64,000 nt of DNA from Bacteroidales bacterium (lineage in GTDB: Bacteria > Bacteroidota > Bacteroidia > Bacteroidales > JAADGE01). Positions 1-7,816 of this stretch are shown here, one piece after another (the first letter of the stretch is position 1; every line of letters starts with the position of its first letter). The stretch is from positions 52,427 to 116,426 of the forward strand of contig JAKISF010000006.1 of the NCBI GenBank assembly GCA_021648725.1, written 5' to 3'. The position numbers and the translations under genes are program-made. Under the pieces are notes generated by a model that did no database searches, was not told the DNA's origin, and saw only the letters and a program-made list of their open reading frames with translations.

Positions 1-88
1 AATAAAATTTTCTTAAACTTTTTCATTTTGATTTGATTTTAAAATATTAATAGACTTTGATTATTACTTTTTTGTGTAAAGTTCGTTT

Positions 89-556
89 TTACTCTTCGTT
101 AAGTCCGGGAACTTCAACCGGTACTTCTTCATCGTCATCTTCGTCTGCTAAACTTTCAGACATTTCTTTTTCAATTTGCCTTAACTCTTCTTCGGTAAGT
201 TTATCGGTATTTCCGGTAGCGTTTCCGAGACCTTCAAGAGATAAACCGAGCTTTGCTTTAAGCTCATCCGGACCGAGTTCGTTAACCGTGTGAACTCCGC
301 CTGCAGTTGTAATTCCGTTTGCAGCTGCTTTTACGAGCGGGTCTTTTGCATAAATATTTAAGCCGGTTCCTGCTGCGATAATACCGACACCGCCGAATTT
401 CTGAAATTTTGCAGGAATTTTTTCTTTAACGGCAGTATATACAAATGATGTTGCAACACCGCTTCCGGCAGCAACGACACTTTCCATTATGCTGTTTTGT
501 AAAGATTTTTTTATTTCGGCTTTAGATTTGAATAATTTTGATTTTTTCTTTGCCAT
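89..556 (-). CDS. Hypothetical protein, last gene of virus-like cassette
   Basis: I do not recognise this 155-residue protein. It has a Lys-rich start (residues 1-18), a Gly/Ala-rich and partly hydrophobic middle (about 22-90) that could form membrane-associated helices, and a very acidic tail ending in a run of Asp/Glu. It lies 20 bp after the transglutaminase-like gene on the same strand and is probably cotranscribed with it and the LEA14-like gene. The basic head, membrane-friendly middle and acidic tail would suit a virion or membrane-bound structural protein, but that rests on context only. The cassette may continue beyond the left edge of the window. Confidence 0.6.
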   Translation of the reverse strand: MAKKKSKLFKSKAEIKKSLQNSIMESVVAAGSGVATSFVYTAVKEKIPAKFQKFGGVGIIAAGTGLNIYAKDPLVKAAANGITTAGGVHTVNELGPDELKAKLGLSLEGLGNATGNTDKLTEEELRQIEKEMSESLADEDDDEEVPVEVPGLNEE

Positions 557-576
557 GATATTTGATATTTAATTAA

Positions 577-2133
577 TTACAGAATAAACATTAACAATAA
601 ACCTGCTGCAGCCAACGGAAGCAGCATATTTGATTTACTTTCGGTTTCGGGGGTTTTAGGTTTTTCAGCTGCAAAATCCTCTGCATCTGCCGCATTTTCA
701 TAATCCGGCTCTTTTACATCTTGGTTTGCATCTTTAAACTTATCAACTACAGTTTTTAAAACTTTGCTGTCTTTAACTTTTGCAAACATATTTTTAAACG
801 AACCTTTAACAGAACTCCAAGCTTTTTTAAGAAAAGAAAGAAAAGGTAACGAAGAGCCGACTAATGTCGCTTCGGGTATTGCACCAAGACCGCTTATGCC
901 GTATTTTTTTCGTGCAATTTTAGCTCCTCTGCTGTTAACTGCGTTCCAAATTGCTTTTTTCTTTCCGCCTGATTTTTCAAAAAATCTTTCAAATTTCTTA
1001 CGGAAAGCTATAAGTTTATAATAAGCATCCATATCAAAACCGTATAAACGTGCTTTGCTTTCAGGCAAATATGACAACCACAAACGAGAACCCCACTTAA
1101 ACAAATTTAATTTAAGAAGTAATAAAATGGCTCCTCGTGCCGGTGCCAAAGCATATTTTTTTGTAAACTTCGTTACCTTTTTTGAAACTTTTTTAACTTT
1201 TGAAAAAAACTTTTTTCTGCGAGCTTTGCGTTTGTCTTTATTTTTTCTCCATTTTGAAAAGAGTTTACCGAGACCGTCAATATCGCCGAGACCTTGAAGT
1301 TTTTCATATTCATTTAAAAGCTCTTCGGCTTCATTTAAATCTTCTTCGTTATGAAAAGAAATGTTAAAATTAGTATCTATACCGGCAATATCGGGCATTA
1401 TTTCAAGCATATAATCACGATACGGATTTCCGCTTAAAAGTTTAAGAACTCTGATTTTATTTAAGTCTTCTTTTTCCTCTTCGGTTAATTGACCTGCCAA
1501 ATCGGTTAATCGTACGTGTTCGGAATTGATAAGCTCCGAAATATCATTTTTCGGCATTCCTGCCAATTGTTCTACTAACATAGCCGTATTATTAATTGTT
1601 TGCGGATTTCGATAAATTATTTTTCGCTTTCCGTTAAGTTTTACAAGCATTGTTTTTGTGATGCCGTCGGGATGTTTTCCGTAATCGGGCATAACACCGT
1701 CGATTATTAAATTATCAACTCCGACGTAAATATGACCGTAATTTTCGGCACCGTTAAAAGCAACAATATAAAAAAACGGTTCGTAAGCGAGAGCTTTAAG
1801 AATTGTTGCCGCAAAAATTGAATAGTCATCACAATCGCCTATTTTGTCGGCAAGTGTTCTTTGAGGTGTGCGAATTTCTTCGGTGAGCGGTTTGTCTTTT
1901 ACGTATTTGATATTTGTTTTTATGAAATGCCAAATATTGTATGCTGTTTGTTCGAGTGTATTTCCTTGTATTGCTTCGGCAAATTCTTTTAAAGCATCGG
2001 TATTTTGTTTTACGGTTTTAAGAATTGTTTCAATTGTTAAATCAATTCCGCCTGTGCCGATTACAAAAGTTTTTCCGGATGCTTCCGGAATTGTTTTTAA
2101 AACTTTTTCTATGTCGTAAGTTGCCGCTCTCAT
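577..2133 (-). CDS. Transglutaminase-like (papain-fold) protein with C-terminal membrane anchor
   Basis: The N-terminal 60-165 region matches the transglutaminase-like fold: the Cys sits in a GDCDD motif (C101), followed by His 134 (in YGHIYVG) and Asp 145 (in LIIDGV), the usual Cys-His-Asp triad. Such domains act as cysteine peptidases or amide-bond ligases. Residues about 295-330 are extremely Lys/Arg rich, and the last 15 residues are a hydrophobic segment that could anchor the protein. At 518 residues it is much longer than a bare domain. Its start overlaps the stop of the upstream LEA14-like gene by 4 bp, so the two are translationally coupled. Similar proteins occur in Bacteroidota proviruses, and I infer a virion or maturation role; a cellular protease is the alternative. 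Confidence 0.65.
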   Translation of the reverse strand: MRAATYDIEKVLKTIPEASGKTFVIGTGGIDLTIETILKTVKQNTDALKEFAEAIQGNTLEQTAYNIWHFIKTNIKYVKDKPLTEEIRTPQRTLADKIGDCDDYSIFAATILKALAYEPFFYIVAFNGAENYGHIYVGVDNLIIDGVMPDYGKHPDGITKTMLVKLNGKRKIIYRNPQTINNTAMLVEQLAGMPKNDISELINSEHVRLTDLAGQLTEEEKEDLNKIRVLKLLSGNPYRDYMLEIMPDIAGIDTNFNISFHNEEDLNEAEELLNEYEKLQGLGDIDGLGKLFSKWRKNKDKRKARRKKFFSKVKKVSKKVTKFTKKYALAPARGAILLLLKLNLFKWGSRLWLSYLPESKARLYGFDMDAYYKLIAFRKKFERFFEKSGGKKKAIWNAVNSRGAKIARKKYGISGLGAIPEATLVGSSLPFLSFLKKAWSSVKGSFKNMFAKVKDSKVLKTVVDKFKDANQDVKEPDYENAADAEDFAAEKPKTPETESKSNMLLPLAAAGLLLMFIL

Positions 2134-2591
2134 ATTACTTGAACTGTTTCGTCAAAAGGCACGGTAAAATCATTTACTTTTACGTAACCTTTTAATTTTA
2201 ATTTATCGGGGAAATTTCCTGCTTTAAGTTCTCTTATTACATCTAAGCCGATAAATAATAAATCGGTTAAATAAATTTTTACCGGAACTGAAACACTTGT
2301 TTGTGCTTCGGCTTGTATTTTTAAATTCCAATTTTGCTTATTTATGCTTGTTATTTTTGTGCCTGTGGTAAAAAACACATCGCAAAAAAGAAATGAAATA
2401 TTAATATCTTTATTAACAGGATTAATGATTTTATAAATGATGTTAAAGTTAAAAGCTCCGTTTTTAAAGCCTTGCCACTTTACAGCAGACGGATTAAATT
2501 GCAAATTATCGGCAGCTTTTGCCGTTGAAGCTGCACTAAACAACTTACTTGCTCCGAAAATACCTGCTGCCGCTAATAATAATTTTAACAT
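2130..2591 (-). CDS. LEA14/WHy-like domain protein
   Basis: A 153-residue protein with a hydrophobic N-terminus (residues 1-25, rich in Leu/Ala) that is a signal or membrane anchor. The remainder is a beta-rich domain of LEA14-like type: an NPVNKDI segment, repeated hydrophobic strands, and a late KGYVKV strand, as in WHy/LEA_2 proteins, which bind other proteins or protect them under stress. It is the first gene of a three-gene transcript with a good promoter directly upstream. The assignment is by pattern, not by close resemblance to any named protein. Confidence 0.55.
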   Translation of the reverse strand: MLKLLLAAAGIFGASKLFSAASTAKAADNLQFNPSAVKWQGFKNGAFNFNIIYKIINPVNKDINISFLFCDVFFTTGTKITSINKQNWNLKIQAEAQTSVSVPVKIYLTDLLFIGLDVIRELKAGNFPDKLKLKGYVKVNDFTVPFDETVQVI

Positions 2592-2619
2592 CTGCCTTTT
2601 TTTACATTAAAACTTTGTG

Positions 2620-2650
2620 CAAACTTAAAGCAAGATGTTATACACGGCAA
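2620..2650 (-). promoter_or_regulatory. Bacteroidota-type promoter
   Basis: On the minus strand there is TTG, a 20-base spacer, then TAAGTTTG, which fits the Bacteroidota consensus TTG-N(17-23)-TAnnTTTG. The expected start site is about 20 bases before the ATG of the LEA14-like gene at 2591, so this should drive the 2591-to-89 operon separately from the SprT-like gene upstream. Confidence 0.6.
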
Positions 2651-2682
2651 TATCTGAAATTACAGCAATTACCGACAAAAAT

Positions 2683-2886
2683 TTAAAATGTGTCGCAATG
2701 CTTTGAGAATTTTATGAATAAGTCTTTGTTAATCAATATACTGCGTGATGTTCTTAAAAAATCAATTTTATCGGAAAAAAGCATAACAAAATATCCGATG
2801 TTACGAGGATTTTTAAAACGAGCTTTTATTTTTTCGTTTTTAAGAAGTTCTGACGGCTTTAAATATTCTTTATCATTTTTTTTCAT
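2683..2886 (-). CDS. Small hypothetical protein overlapping the SprT-like gene
   Basis: A 67-residue basic protein. A longer in-frame start exists at 2919, but the ATG at 2886 gives a typical 14-bp overlap with the upstream gene and begins with MKKNDKEYL. The N-terminal KPSELLKNEKIKARFKNP is charged and helical; the middle is hydrophobic. I see no known domain. The short overlap with the zincin gene suggests translational coupling. Confidence 0.4.
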   Translation of the reverse strand: MKKNDKEYLKPSELLKNEKIKARFKNPRNIGYFVMLFSDKIDFLRTSRSILINKDLFIKFSKHCDTF

Positions 2887-3283
2887 TTTGAATGTCGATA
2901 AGAAGTTTATAAATAACATCGAAATAACGAGTTATAAGATATTCGTTAAGTTTTTTAAAGTTTTGTCCGTGTCCGGTAAATCCTATATCTCGTACTAAAA
3001 GTTGATGTGTAAATTCATGCAGCAAGTATAAAAGCCAATATTTATCAGGTTTTATTAAAATTCTGTTTTTTGTTCGTACATTAAAAAAAATAATTTTTCT
3101 GTACTTGATTATATATCTGCCGTTTATTTTTTCGGGAAGTTCATTATCAAAATAAACTTTTGCCTCACGAATGCTTTCGTAATGACAAAGAAGATTGTAA
3201 GCTGTTTTTAAATTTTCATTAGTTAAATCAAGCTCATTTGTTTCGAGCATTATTTTTCTTTTTTCATATTCGAGTAAAAACAT
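2873..3283 (-). CDS. SprT-like zinc metallopeptidase domain protein
   Basis: A 136-residue protein of the SprT/zincin type. The zinc site HEFTH (in YLLHEFTHQLL) is followed about 12 residues later by the family's HG-x-x-F motif (GHGQNF), giving the third ligand. No signal peptide is seen, so it is cytoplasmic. SprT-like domains occur in DNA-repair proteases (SPRTN) and widely in phages and plasmids. Here it is the first of two overlapping genes beside the transglutaminase-like cassette. The domain call is firm; the substrate is unknown. Confidence 0.7.
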   Translation of the reverse strand: MFLLEYEKRKIMLETNELDLTNENLKTAYNLLCHYESIREAKVYFDNELPEKINGRYIIKYRKIIFFNVRTKNRILIKPDKYWLLYLLHEFTHQLLVRDIGFTGHGQNFKKLNEYLITRYFDVIYKLLIDIQNEKK

Positions 3284-3448
3284 AACCTTTAATTTATCGT
3301 TAAAAAACCTTTTTTAAACCTATGCGAAACCTTTAATTTTTCATAGGAATTTTATATAAAGAAAATAAGGGTATTTTGATTTTAAGCTAAGTGATATTAA
3401 AGTAGTTTTTTTCGGGTGTGAAAAACATCAAATCAATATCTTTTTAAA

Positions 3449-3484
3449 CAAAAAAAAGCAATATCAAATTAAAAAGATATTGCT
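3449..3484 (-). terminator. Rho-independent terminator after the ORF6N gene
   Basis: A 9-bp perfect stem (AGCAATATC / GATATTGCT) with a 10-base loop is followed on the minus strand by an 8-T run. It lies 28 bp beyond the stop codon of the ORF6N gene and separates it from the virus-like cassette. Confidence 0.8.
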
Positions 3485-3511
3485 TTGAAAAATGTTTTTT
3501 CAGGAAAGAAA

Positions 3512-4045
3512 TTAAAATCCTATATTTTTTCTGTTTTTTTGTTCGGCTTCGGTTTGTTTTGTTTCTTCAAGTTGTTTTAAATACTCGAATATTAACATAA
3601 ACTTTTCGTCGTATTCAAGATTTTTGCTTTCAATTTGTTCGAGCTTCAATAAAATTTCTTTATGTGAAGAAAGCATTTGACGTATTTTTGTAAATGTTCT
3701 TATGATTTGAATGTTTACCATTATTGCACGGTCGCTGTTTAATACACTTGAAAGCATTGCAACGCCCTGCTCGGTAAATACCATAGGAAGATAACGAGTA
3801 CCGCCGTGTTGTCTTGACATCACAAATTGTGACCTCAAGTTTTCAAACTCTTCTTTTGTCATCTGAAACATAAAATCTTCCGGAAAGCGTTTTATGTGTC
3901 TTCTTACTGACTGCTTTAAAACTCTTGTTTCCACGCCGTAGAGTTCGGCAAGGTCCCTGTCAATCATTACTTTTTGTCCTCGTATGAAATATATTTTGTC
4001 TTTAATGATTTCATCGGGTATTGCAAGTTCGTTGTTTTTGTCCAT
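3512..4045 (-). CDS. ORF6N domain-containing protein
   Basis: The N-terminal 90 residues match the ORF6N DNA-binding domain: IYFIRGQKVMIDRDLAELYG, then LKQSVRRHIKRFPEDFMFQ, then the FTEQGVAMLSSVL segment. ORF6N is a KilA-N relative common in phage antirepressors and in mobile regions of Bacteroidota chromosomes. The C-terminus (about 125-177) is a charged coiled coil. The length of 177 residues is usual for the chromosomal form. It is followed by its own terminator. The exact role (regulator or anti-phage element) is not established. Confidence 0.85.
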   Translation of the reverse strand: MDKNNELAIPDEIIKDKIYFIRGQKVMIDRDLAELYGVETRVLKQSVRRHIKRFPEDFMFQMTKEEFENLRSQFVMSRQHGGTRYLPMVFTEQGVAMLSSVLNSDRAIMVNIQIIRTFTKIRQMLSSHKEILLKLEQIESKNLEYDEKFMLIFEYLKQLEETKQTEAEQKNRKNIGF

Positions 4046-4081
4046 TGTTTTTATTTTCGGGCAAATTTATAAGCAAAGAGG

Positions 4082-4567
4082 TTATTTAGCGTTTTTAAAA
4101 GCCATTAGTGTTTTATTAATTTCACTTTTATATTCAGAGTAGTAAGTATTATTTTCGGATAATATTAAAGAACCGTAATAGATAATGTCTCCGTCCTTTA
4201 ATTGAAAATCAAATTTTTCTAATTTCAGATTGTTTTCTTTAAACCATTTATTAAAAAGACGTTTGCGTGCTTTATGTTTATTGTCGGAATTATCGGCAAT
4301 ATAAAAAAGAACATTATCTGTGTTTTTCGAGAAAAAAGATTTTATAATAGAAAATACGGTAAGTCTTATGTTTTTATCATTTCTTCCTTTTCCTGTTTCA
4401 GGGTTAAAAATAAATTCAGAAATATTTTTATCTAAATAAGAAATTCCGAAATAATTTACATCTTTAAAATAAAGAATGTATTTTATTCCGGAGTTTGTAT
4501 TAAAAAAATATTCTTCGTCCTCAAAAAAAATCTTATAAGGGCTTTCTAAACTTAATTCCTCTTTCAT
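4082..4567 (-). CDS. DUF6169 family protein
   Basis: A 161-residue cytoplasmic protein that I recognise as DUF6169 from its pattern: SGIKYILYF near the start, then a NIRLTVFSIIKSFF segment, an NVLFYIADNSDNKHKARKR block, and a following Phe-Asn-Lys-Trp-Phe. It is found across Bacteroidota, often in accessory loci. Its start is overlapped by 35 bp by a 57-codon gene on the same strand, an arrangement typical of toxin-antitoxin or other two-protein modules. No biochemical function is known to me. Confidence 0.7.
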   Translation of the reverse strand: MKEELSLESPYKIFFEDEEYFFNTNSGIKYILYFKDVNYFGISYLDKNISEFIFNPETGKGRNDKNIRLTVFSIIKSFFSKNTDNVLFYIADNSDNKHKARKRLFNKWFKENNLKLEKFDFQLKDGDIIYYGSLILSENNTYYSEYKSEINKTLMAFKNAK

Positions 4568-4706
4568 TTAAATCACTCAATTTCTTACCGGCTTGAATAT
4601 GTTCTTTTATTATTCGCTTATCTTCTGCCGATTTCTGAATAAATTTTACAAAAGGATGATTTTTATTTTCTTCGGTTACTGTTATTTTAATTACCGTGCT
4701 TTCCAT
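4533..4706 (-). CDS. 57-residue partner gene overlapping DUF6169
   Basis: The frame starts with ATG at 4706 and reads MESTVIKITVTEE to a TAA at 4533. The N-terminal beta strand (TVIKITVTEE) followed by two charged helices (FVKFIQKSAEDKRI and KEHIQAGKKLSDLNE) resembles small antitoxins of AbrB or ribbon-helix-helix type, without a clear family match. It overlaps the start of the DUF6169 gene by 35 bp in a different frame and precedes it, the usual antitoxin-first order. The toxin-antitoxin reading is inference. Confidence 0.5.
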   Translation of the reverse strand: MESTVIKITVTEENKNHPFVKFIQKSAEDKRIIKEHIQAGKKLSDLNERGIKFRKPL

Positions 4707-4793
4707 AATAGAAAATTTTATATTGCAAACTTACAACTTTTTTTTATTTGCGTATCAAAATTTACAGAAAAACTTCAAATATTGTTTCGAAAA

Positions 4794-4826
4794 CATAAAA
4801 GCCCGACATTTTGCCGGGCTTTTATG
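4794..4826 (-). terminator. Strong 12-bp terminator hairpin
   Basis: CATAAAAGCCCG pairs perfectly with CGGGCTTTTATG around a 9-base loop. Because the stem is flanked by A and T runs it can act in either direction. It begins right after the stop codon of the 75-residue gene at 4828 and most likely ends that minus-strand transcript. Confidence 0.8.
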
Positions 4827-4827
4827 T

Positions 4828-5055
4828 TTATTCCGTTACTTCCGATAAAAATTCTTGCAATTGATTTAATGTGAGCAAGGCATCTTTTTCAGTGCGGTCG
4901 ATAGGGGTTTCGCTGTCGTAAATTACGATTCGGAAAAGGAGTTTAAGCTCTTCGGCTTTTTCTTTTGCTCCGGGACTTAAAACGTAATCAATTAATTGTG
5001 TTTGAGCTTCGGTTAAAAATTGTTGCTCGCCGTTGATCATTAAAAAATTTTTCAT
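4828..5055 (-). CDS. Small hypothetical protein (75 aa)
   Basis: I chose the ATG at 5055 (MKNFLMINGEQQFL) because the longer frame back to 5196 runs through a strongly structured RNA. The protein is acidic and mostly helical (LTEAQTQLIDYVLSPGAKEK, then a LLFRIVIYDSE strand and a Leu-rich C-terminal helix). No family is recognised. It sits between the structured RNA element, whose hairpin and U-run end 16 bp before its start, and a strong terminator, so the RNA may control its expression. Confidence 0.5.
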   Translation of the reverse strand: MKNFLMINGEQQFLTEAQTQLIDYVLSPGAKEKAEELKLLFRIVIYDSETPIDRTEKDALLTLNQLQEFLSEVTE

Positions 5056-5070
5056 TTTCTTGGATTTTGG

Positions 5071-5160
5071 GTAAATAAAAAAGACTTTGCCGTAAGGTGT
5101 TCCACGCTCACAAGTAAGCGTTCCGGTAAGTTTCCTTTCCCGGCACCGTGCAAAGTCCGT
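5071..5160 (-). ncRNA. Structured RNA of unknown class, with U-run
   Basis: On the minus strand an 8-bp outer stem (GACTTTGC / GCAAAGTC, plus-strand 5150-5157 with 5083-5090) encloses a 4-bp GGTG/CACC stem (5144-5147 with 5096-5099). Inside are two hairpins: CCGG/CCGG with an inner AAG-GAAA-CTT, a GNRA tetraloop (5123-5143), and a 7-bp ACGCTTA/TGAGCGT hairpin closed by a CTTG tetraloop (5104-5121). The outer stem is followed by six T and an A/T tail. The result is a three-way junction with two stable tetraloops and a terminator-like end. It does not match any riboswitch or ribozyme core I know. It may be a leader regulating the gene at 5055 or a free small RNA. Confidence 0.55.
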
Positions 5161-5220
5161 TTTATATTTTTCATATCTTGTGATTTGGAACCACAAAGAT
5201 ATAACAAAAGTTTCAAAAAA

Positions 5221-5418
5221 TCAAACGGGAACATTGAGCATACCGAAAACTTTAATGTCGGCAGAGTTGCTTACGTTAAATTCTCGCTGCACGACAAAAA
5301 GGGTTTCGTCTTTGTTAATTTTTACTTTGTCGCCTATATCCGGCACTATTTCGGTATTCCATTTTTTTAACAACTTATCGTTGTTTACGTCAATTAATTT
5401 ACAATTGTAGTTTCGCAT
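5221..5418 (-). CDS. Small hypothetical beta-rich protein
   Basis: A 65-residue protein starting MRNYNCKLIDVNND. It alternates charged and hydrophobic residues in a way that suggests a small beta barrel: a turn with DIGDKVKI, then LFVVQREF and KVFGMLNV strands. GDKVKI is reminiscent of SH3-like barrels. I recognise no family. A TACTTTTG promoter element lies about 90 bp upstream on the same strand. Confidence 0.5.
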   Translation of the reverse strand: MRNYNCKLIDVNNDKLLKKWNTEIVPDIGDKVKINKDETLFVVQREFNVSNSADIKVFGMLNVPV

Positions 5419-5505
5419 GATTGTTGATTTTTATTGTTATCAAATTGTATTTTTTATGTTAAAATGCAGTATTGCTTGATGCTGAACAGAGTATTAATTA
5501 TGAGA

Positions 5506-5513
5506 CAAAAGTA
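5506..5513 (-). promoter_or_regulatory. TAnnTTTG promoter element
   Basis: TACTTTTG on the minus strand, matching the Bacteroidota -7 element, about 90 bp before the start of the small gene at 5418. I see no convincing -33 TTG at the right distance, so the call is moderate. Confidence 0.4.
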
Positions 5514-5549
5514 GATTATAAAAAACCTGTGAGGAACTTCATATACATC

Positions 5550-5753
5550 CTAAGAATTTAGTTTAGTAATAAAATCCTCAAAGTTTTCAGTTTCTGTAAC
5601 TCTTGCCCCTTTTTCTGCATTTTTCATAGCACGCCTTGCTCTTGCATTCGGCGTTTTTTCAGCTTCAACAATTTTTGCCCATGATTGAGTTTTGAGAAAC
5701 TCCAAAAAAAGTTGCCCCGATTTTATTTTGTCATTTATAATTACTGTTTTCAT
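5550..5753 (-). CDS. RelB/Phd-like antitoxin homologue without adjacent toxin
   Basis: A 67-residue protein with the layout of Bacteroidota type II antitoxins: a short strand (MKTVIINDKI), a helix (GQLFLEFLKTQSW), a linker with Pro-Asn, then the basic helix RARRAMKNAEKGA and a C-terminal toxin-binding-like segment ENFEDFITKL. Partners are usually RelE/YoeB/HigB toxins directly downstream. Here the next gene is 130 bp away and its product is not RelE-like, so this is either an orphan or a stand-alone regulator. Confidence 0.5.
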   Translation of the reverse strand: MKTVIINDKIKSGQLFLEFLKTQSWAKIVEAEKTPNARARRAMKNAEKGARVTETENFEDFITKLNS

Positions 5754-5798
5754 AATGCTTGATTTATGTTATAACACATAGTTAACAAAAAAATAAAA

Positions 5799-7814
5799 TT
5801 AATCTTTTAAAACTAACAGTTTTTGCAGCTCTTCAAGTTCGTTTCTAAAAACTGTTGCACTTGTAAAATCTAAATCCTCGGCTGCTTTAAGCATTTTGGC
5901 CTTAGTATTTTTTATAGCTTGTTCTAACGCTGTTGCTGACATATACTTTATGACAGGATCAGCTGCGATTGAAGATTTATTTCCATTTTTATCATAATAA
6001 CTTGTTTGATTAGAAGGTTTACCGGTCAATTGTATTTTTCCGATTTCCTTTTTAATTTGTGTCGGTGTAATATTATGCTTTTCATTATATTTTAATTGTT
6101 TCTCCATACGACGATCCGTTTCATCAATAGTCTTCTGCATAGATTTCGTAACCTTATCGGCATACATAATTACTTTTCCGTTTATATTACGAGCTGCACG
6201 ACCTGCAGTTTGCGTAAGAGAGCGTTCTGAACGTAAAAAACCTTCTTTATCAGCATCTAAGATTGCAACTAAAGAAACTTCAGGCAAATCAAGACCTTCA
6301 CGTAATAAATTAACTCCGATTAATACATCAAATAAACCTCTGCGTAAATCTTCCATTATTTGTACTCTTTCAACTGTATCAACATCTGAATGAATATATC
6401 TGCTTCTTACCCGTATTTTATCGAAATATTCTGCTAATTCTTCTGCCATACGCTTTGTTAAAGTTGTAACCAGAACACGTTCATTGATCTTAGCTCGCAG
6501 GTTGATTTCTGCAACTAAATCATCAATTTGATTTAAACTGGGACGTACATCAATTGACGGATCAATTAATCCTGTTGGTCTTATAACTTGCTCAACTACA
6601 ACCCCTTCTGTTTTTTTATATTCATAATCTGAAGGGGTTGCACTCAAATATATTGTTTGCTTTTCAAAAGCTTCAAACTCTTCAAATTTTAAAGGTCTGT
6701 TATCCATTGCTGCGGGTAATCTGAAACCGTATTCAACTAAATTTTGTTTTCTTGACCGATCGCCGCCGTACATAGCATGAACTTGCGGTAAAGTAACATG
6801 GCTTTCGTCTATAACAACAATAAAATCTTCCGGAAAATAATCCAACAAACAAAACGGGCGACTTCCTTGTTTTCTTCCGTCAAAATATCGTGAATAATTC
6901 TCAATTCCCGAACAATAACCAAGTTCTTTAATCATTTCAACATCATAGGTTACACGATCTTCAATTCGTTTTGCTTCCAAATGTTTACCGACTTCTTTAA
7001 AATATTCAACTTGCTTACCCATATCCAAAACAATTTGATCAATCCCTTTATTTAACCTCTCTTTCGTTGTCATAAAAATACTTGCGGGGTATATTCTTAT
7101 ATAGTCTAATTTGTCAATTGTATGTCCGTCTATCGGATTAAAAGTAAGTATTTCATCAACTTCCTCTCCCCAAAAAGAAACACGAATTGCTGTATCACTA
7201 TAAGCAGGAAAAATATCTACCGTATCTCCTGAAACTCTGAAATTACCTCTGTTGAATGCTAAATCATTCCTTGAATACAAGCTTGAAACTAAGTCGCGTA
7301 AAAACTTGTTCCTTACTAAGTTACTGCCTGTTTTTACTTCTATTAAATTTGAATAGAAATCCTCAGGGTTTCCGATACCGTAAAGGCATGAAACTGAAGA
7401 AACAACAATAACATCTCTCCTTCCGGTAAGCAAAGATGTTGTTGTGCTTAAACGTAACTTCTCAATTTCTTCATTTATTGATAAATCTTTTTCAATGTAT
7501 GTATTTGAGGAAGGAAGATATGCTTCGGGTTGATAATAATCGTAATAAGAAACAAAATATTCAACCGCATTTTTCGGAAAAAAAGATTTAAACTCGCCGT
7601 ATAGCTGGGCAGCAAGGGTTTTATTATGACTAAGCACTAATACAGGTCTGTTAAGTTGCTCAATTACATTCGCAATCGTAAAAGTTTTTCCTGAACCGGT
7701 TACACCCTGCAAAATTTGAAACTTCTCTCCTGCCCTTATTCCTTTAATAAGTTCTGAAATTGCTTGCGGTTGGTCGCCGGTTGGTTTATAATCTGATGTT
7801 AATTTGAAATTCAC
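5799..7814 (-). CDS. uvrB: Excinuclease ABC subunit B
   Basis: The 671-residue length and end-to-end motifs identify UvrB, the damage-verifying helicase of nucleotide excision repair that works with UvrA and UvrC. Visible are Walker A GVTGSGKT (residues 37-44), the beta-hairpin YDYYQPEAYLP (about 91-101) that is inserted between DNA strands, the DESH Walker B form, the helicase motif QTAGRAARN, and a C-terminal UVR motif that binds UvrC. It begins 2 bp after the stop of the phosphatase-fold lipoprotein gene, so the two are probably cotranscribed. It marks the edge of the chromosomal backbone next to the accessory region. Confidence 0.98.
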   Translation of the reverse strand: MNFKLTSDYKPTGDQPQAISELIKGIRAGEKFQILQGVTGSGKTFTIANVIEQLNRPVLVLSHNKTLAAQLYGEFKSFFPKNAVEYFVSYYDYYQPEAYLPSSNTYIEKDLSINEEIEKLRLSTTTSLLTGRRDVIVVSSVSCLYGIGNPEDFYSNLIEVKTGSNLVRNKFLRDLVSSLYSRNDLAFNRGNFRVSGDTVDIFPAYSDTAIRVSFWGEEVDEILTFNPIDGHTIDKLDYIRIYPASIFMTTKERLNKGIDQIVLDMGKQVEYFKEVGKHLEAKRIEDRVTYDVEMIKELGYCSGIENYSRYFDGRKQGSRPFCLLDYFPEDFIVVIDESHVTLPQVHAMYGGDRSRKQNLVEYGFRLPAAMDNRPLKFEEFEAFEKQTIYLSATPSDYEYKKTEGVVVEQVIRPTGLIDPSIDVRPSLNQIDDLVAEINLRAKINERVLVTTLTKRMAEELAEYFDKIRVRSRYIHSDVDTVERVQIMEDLRRGLFDVLIGVNLLREGLDLPEVSLVAILDADKEGFLRSERSLTQTAGRAARNINGKVIMYADKVTKSMQKTIDETDRRMEKQLKYNEKHNITPTQIKKEIGKIQLTGKPSNQTSYYDKNGNKSSIAADPVIKYMSATALEQAIKNTKAKMLKAAEDLDFTSATVFRNELEELQKLLVLKD

Positions 7815-7816
7815 CT

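Noticed and set aside
5052..5234. Open frames through the 5071-5160 region, including the longer version of the gene ending at 4828
   Set aside because: They run through strongly paired RNA structure, and the shorter ATG start at 5055 is better placed.
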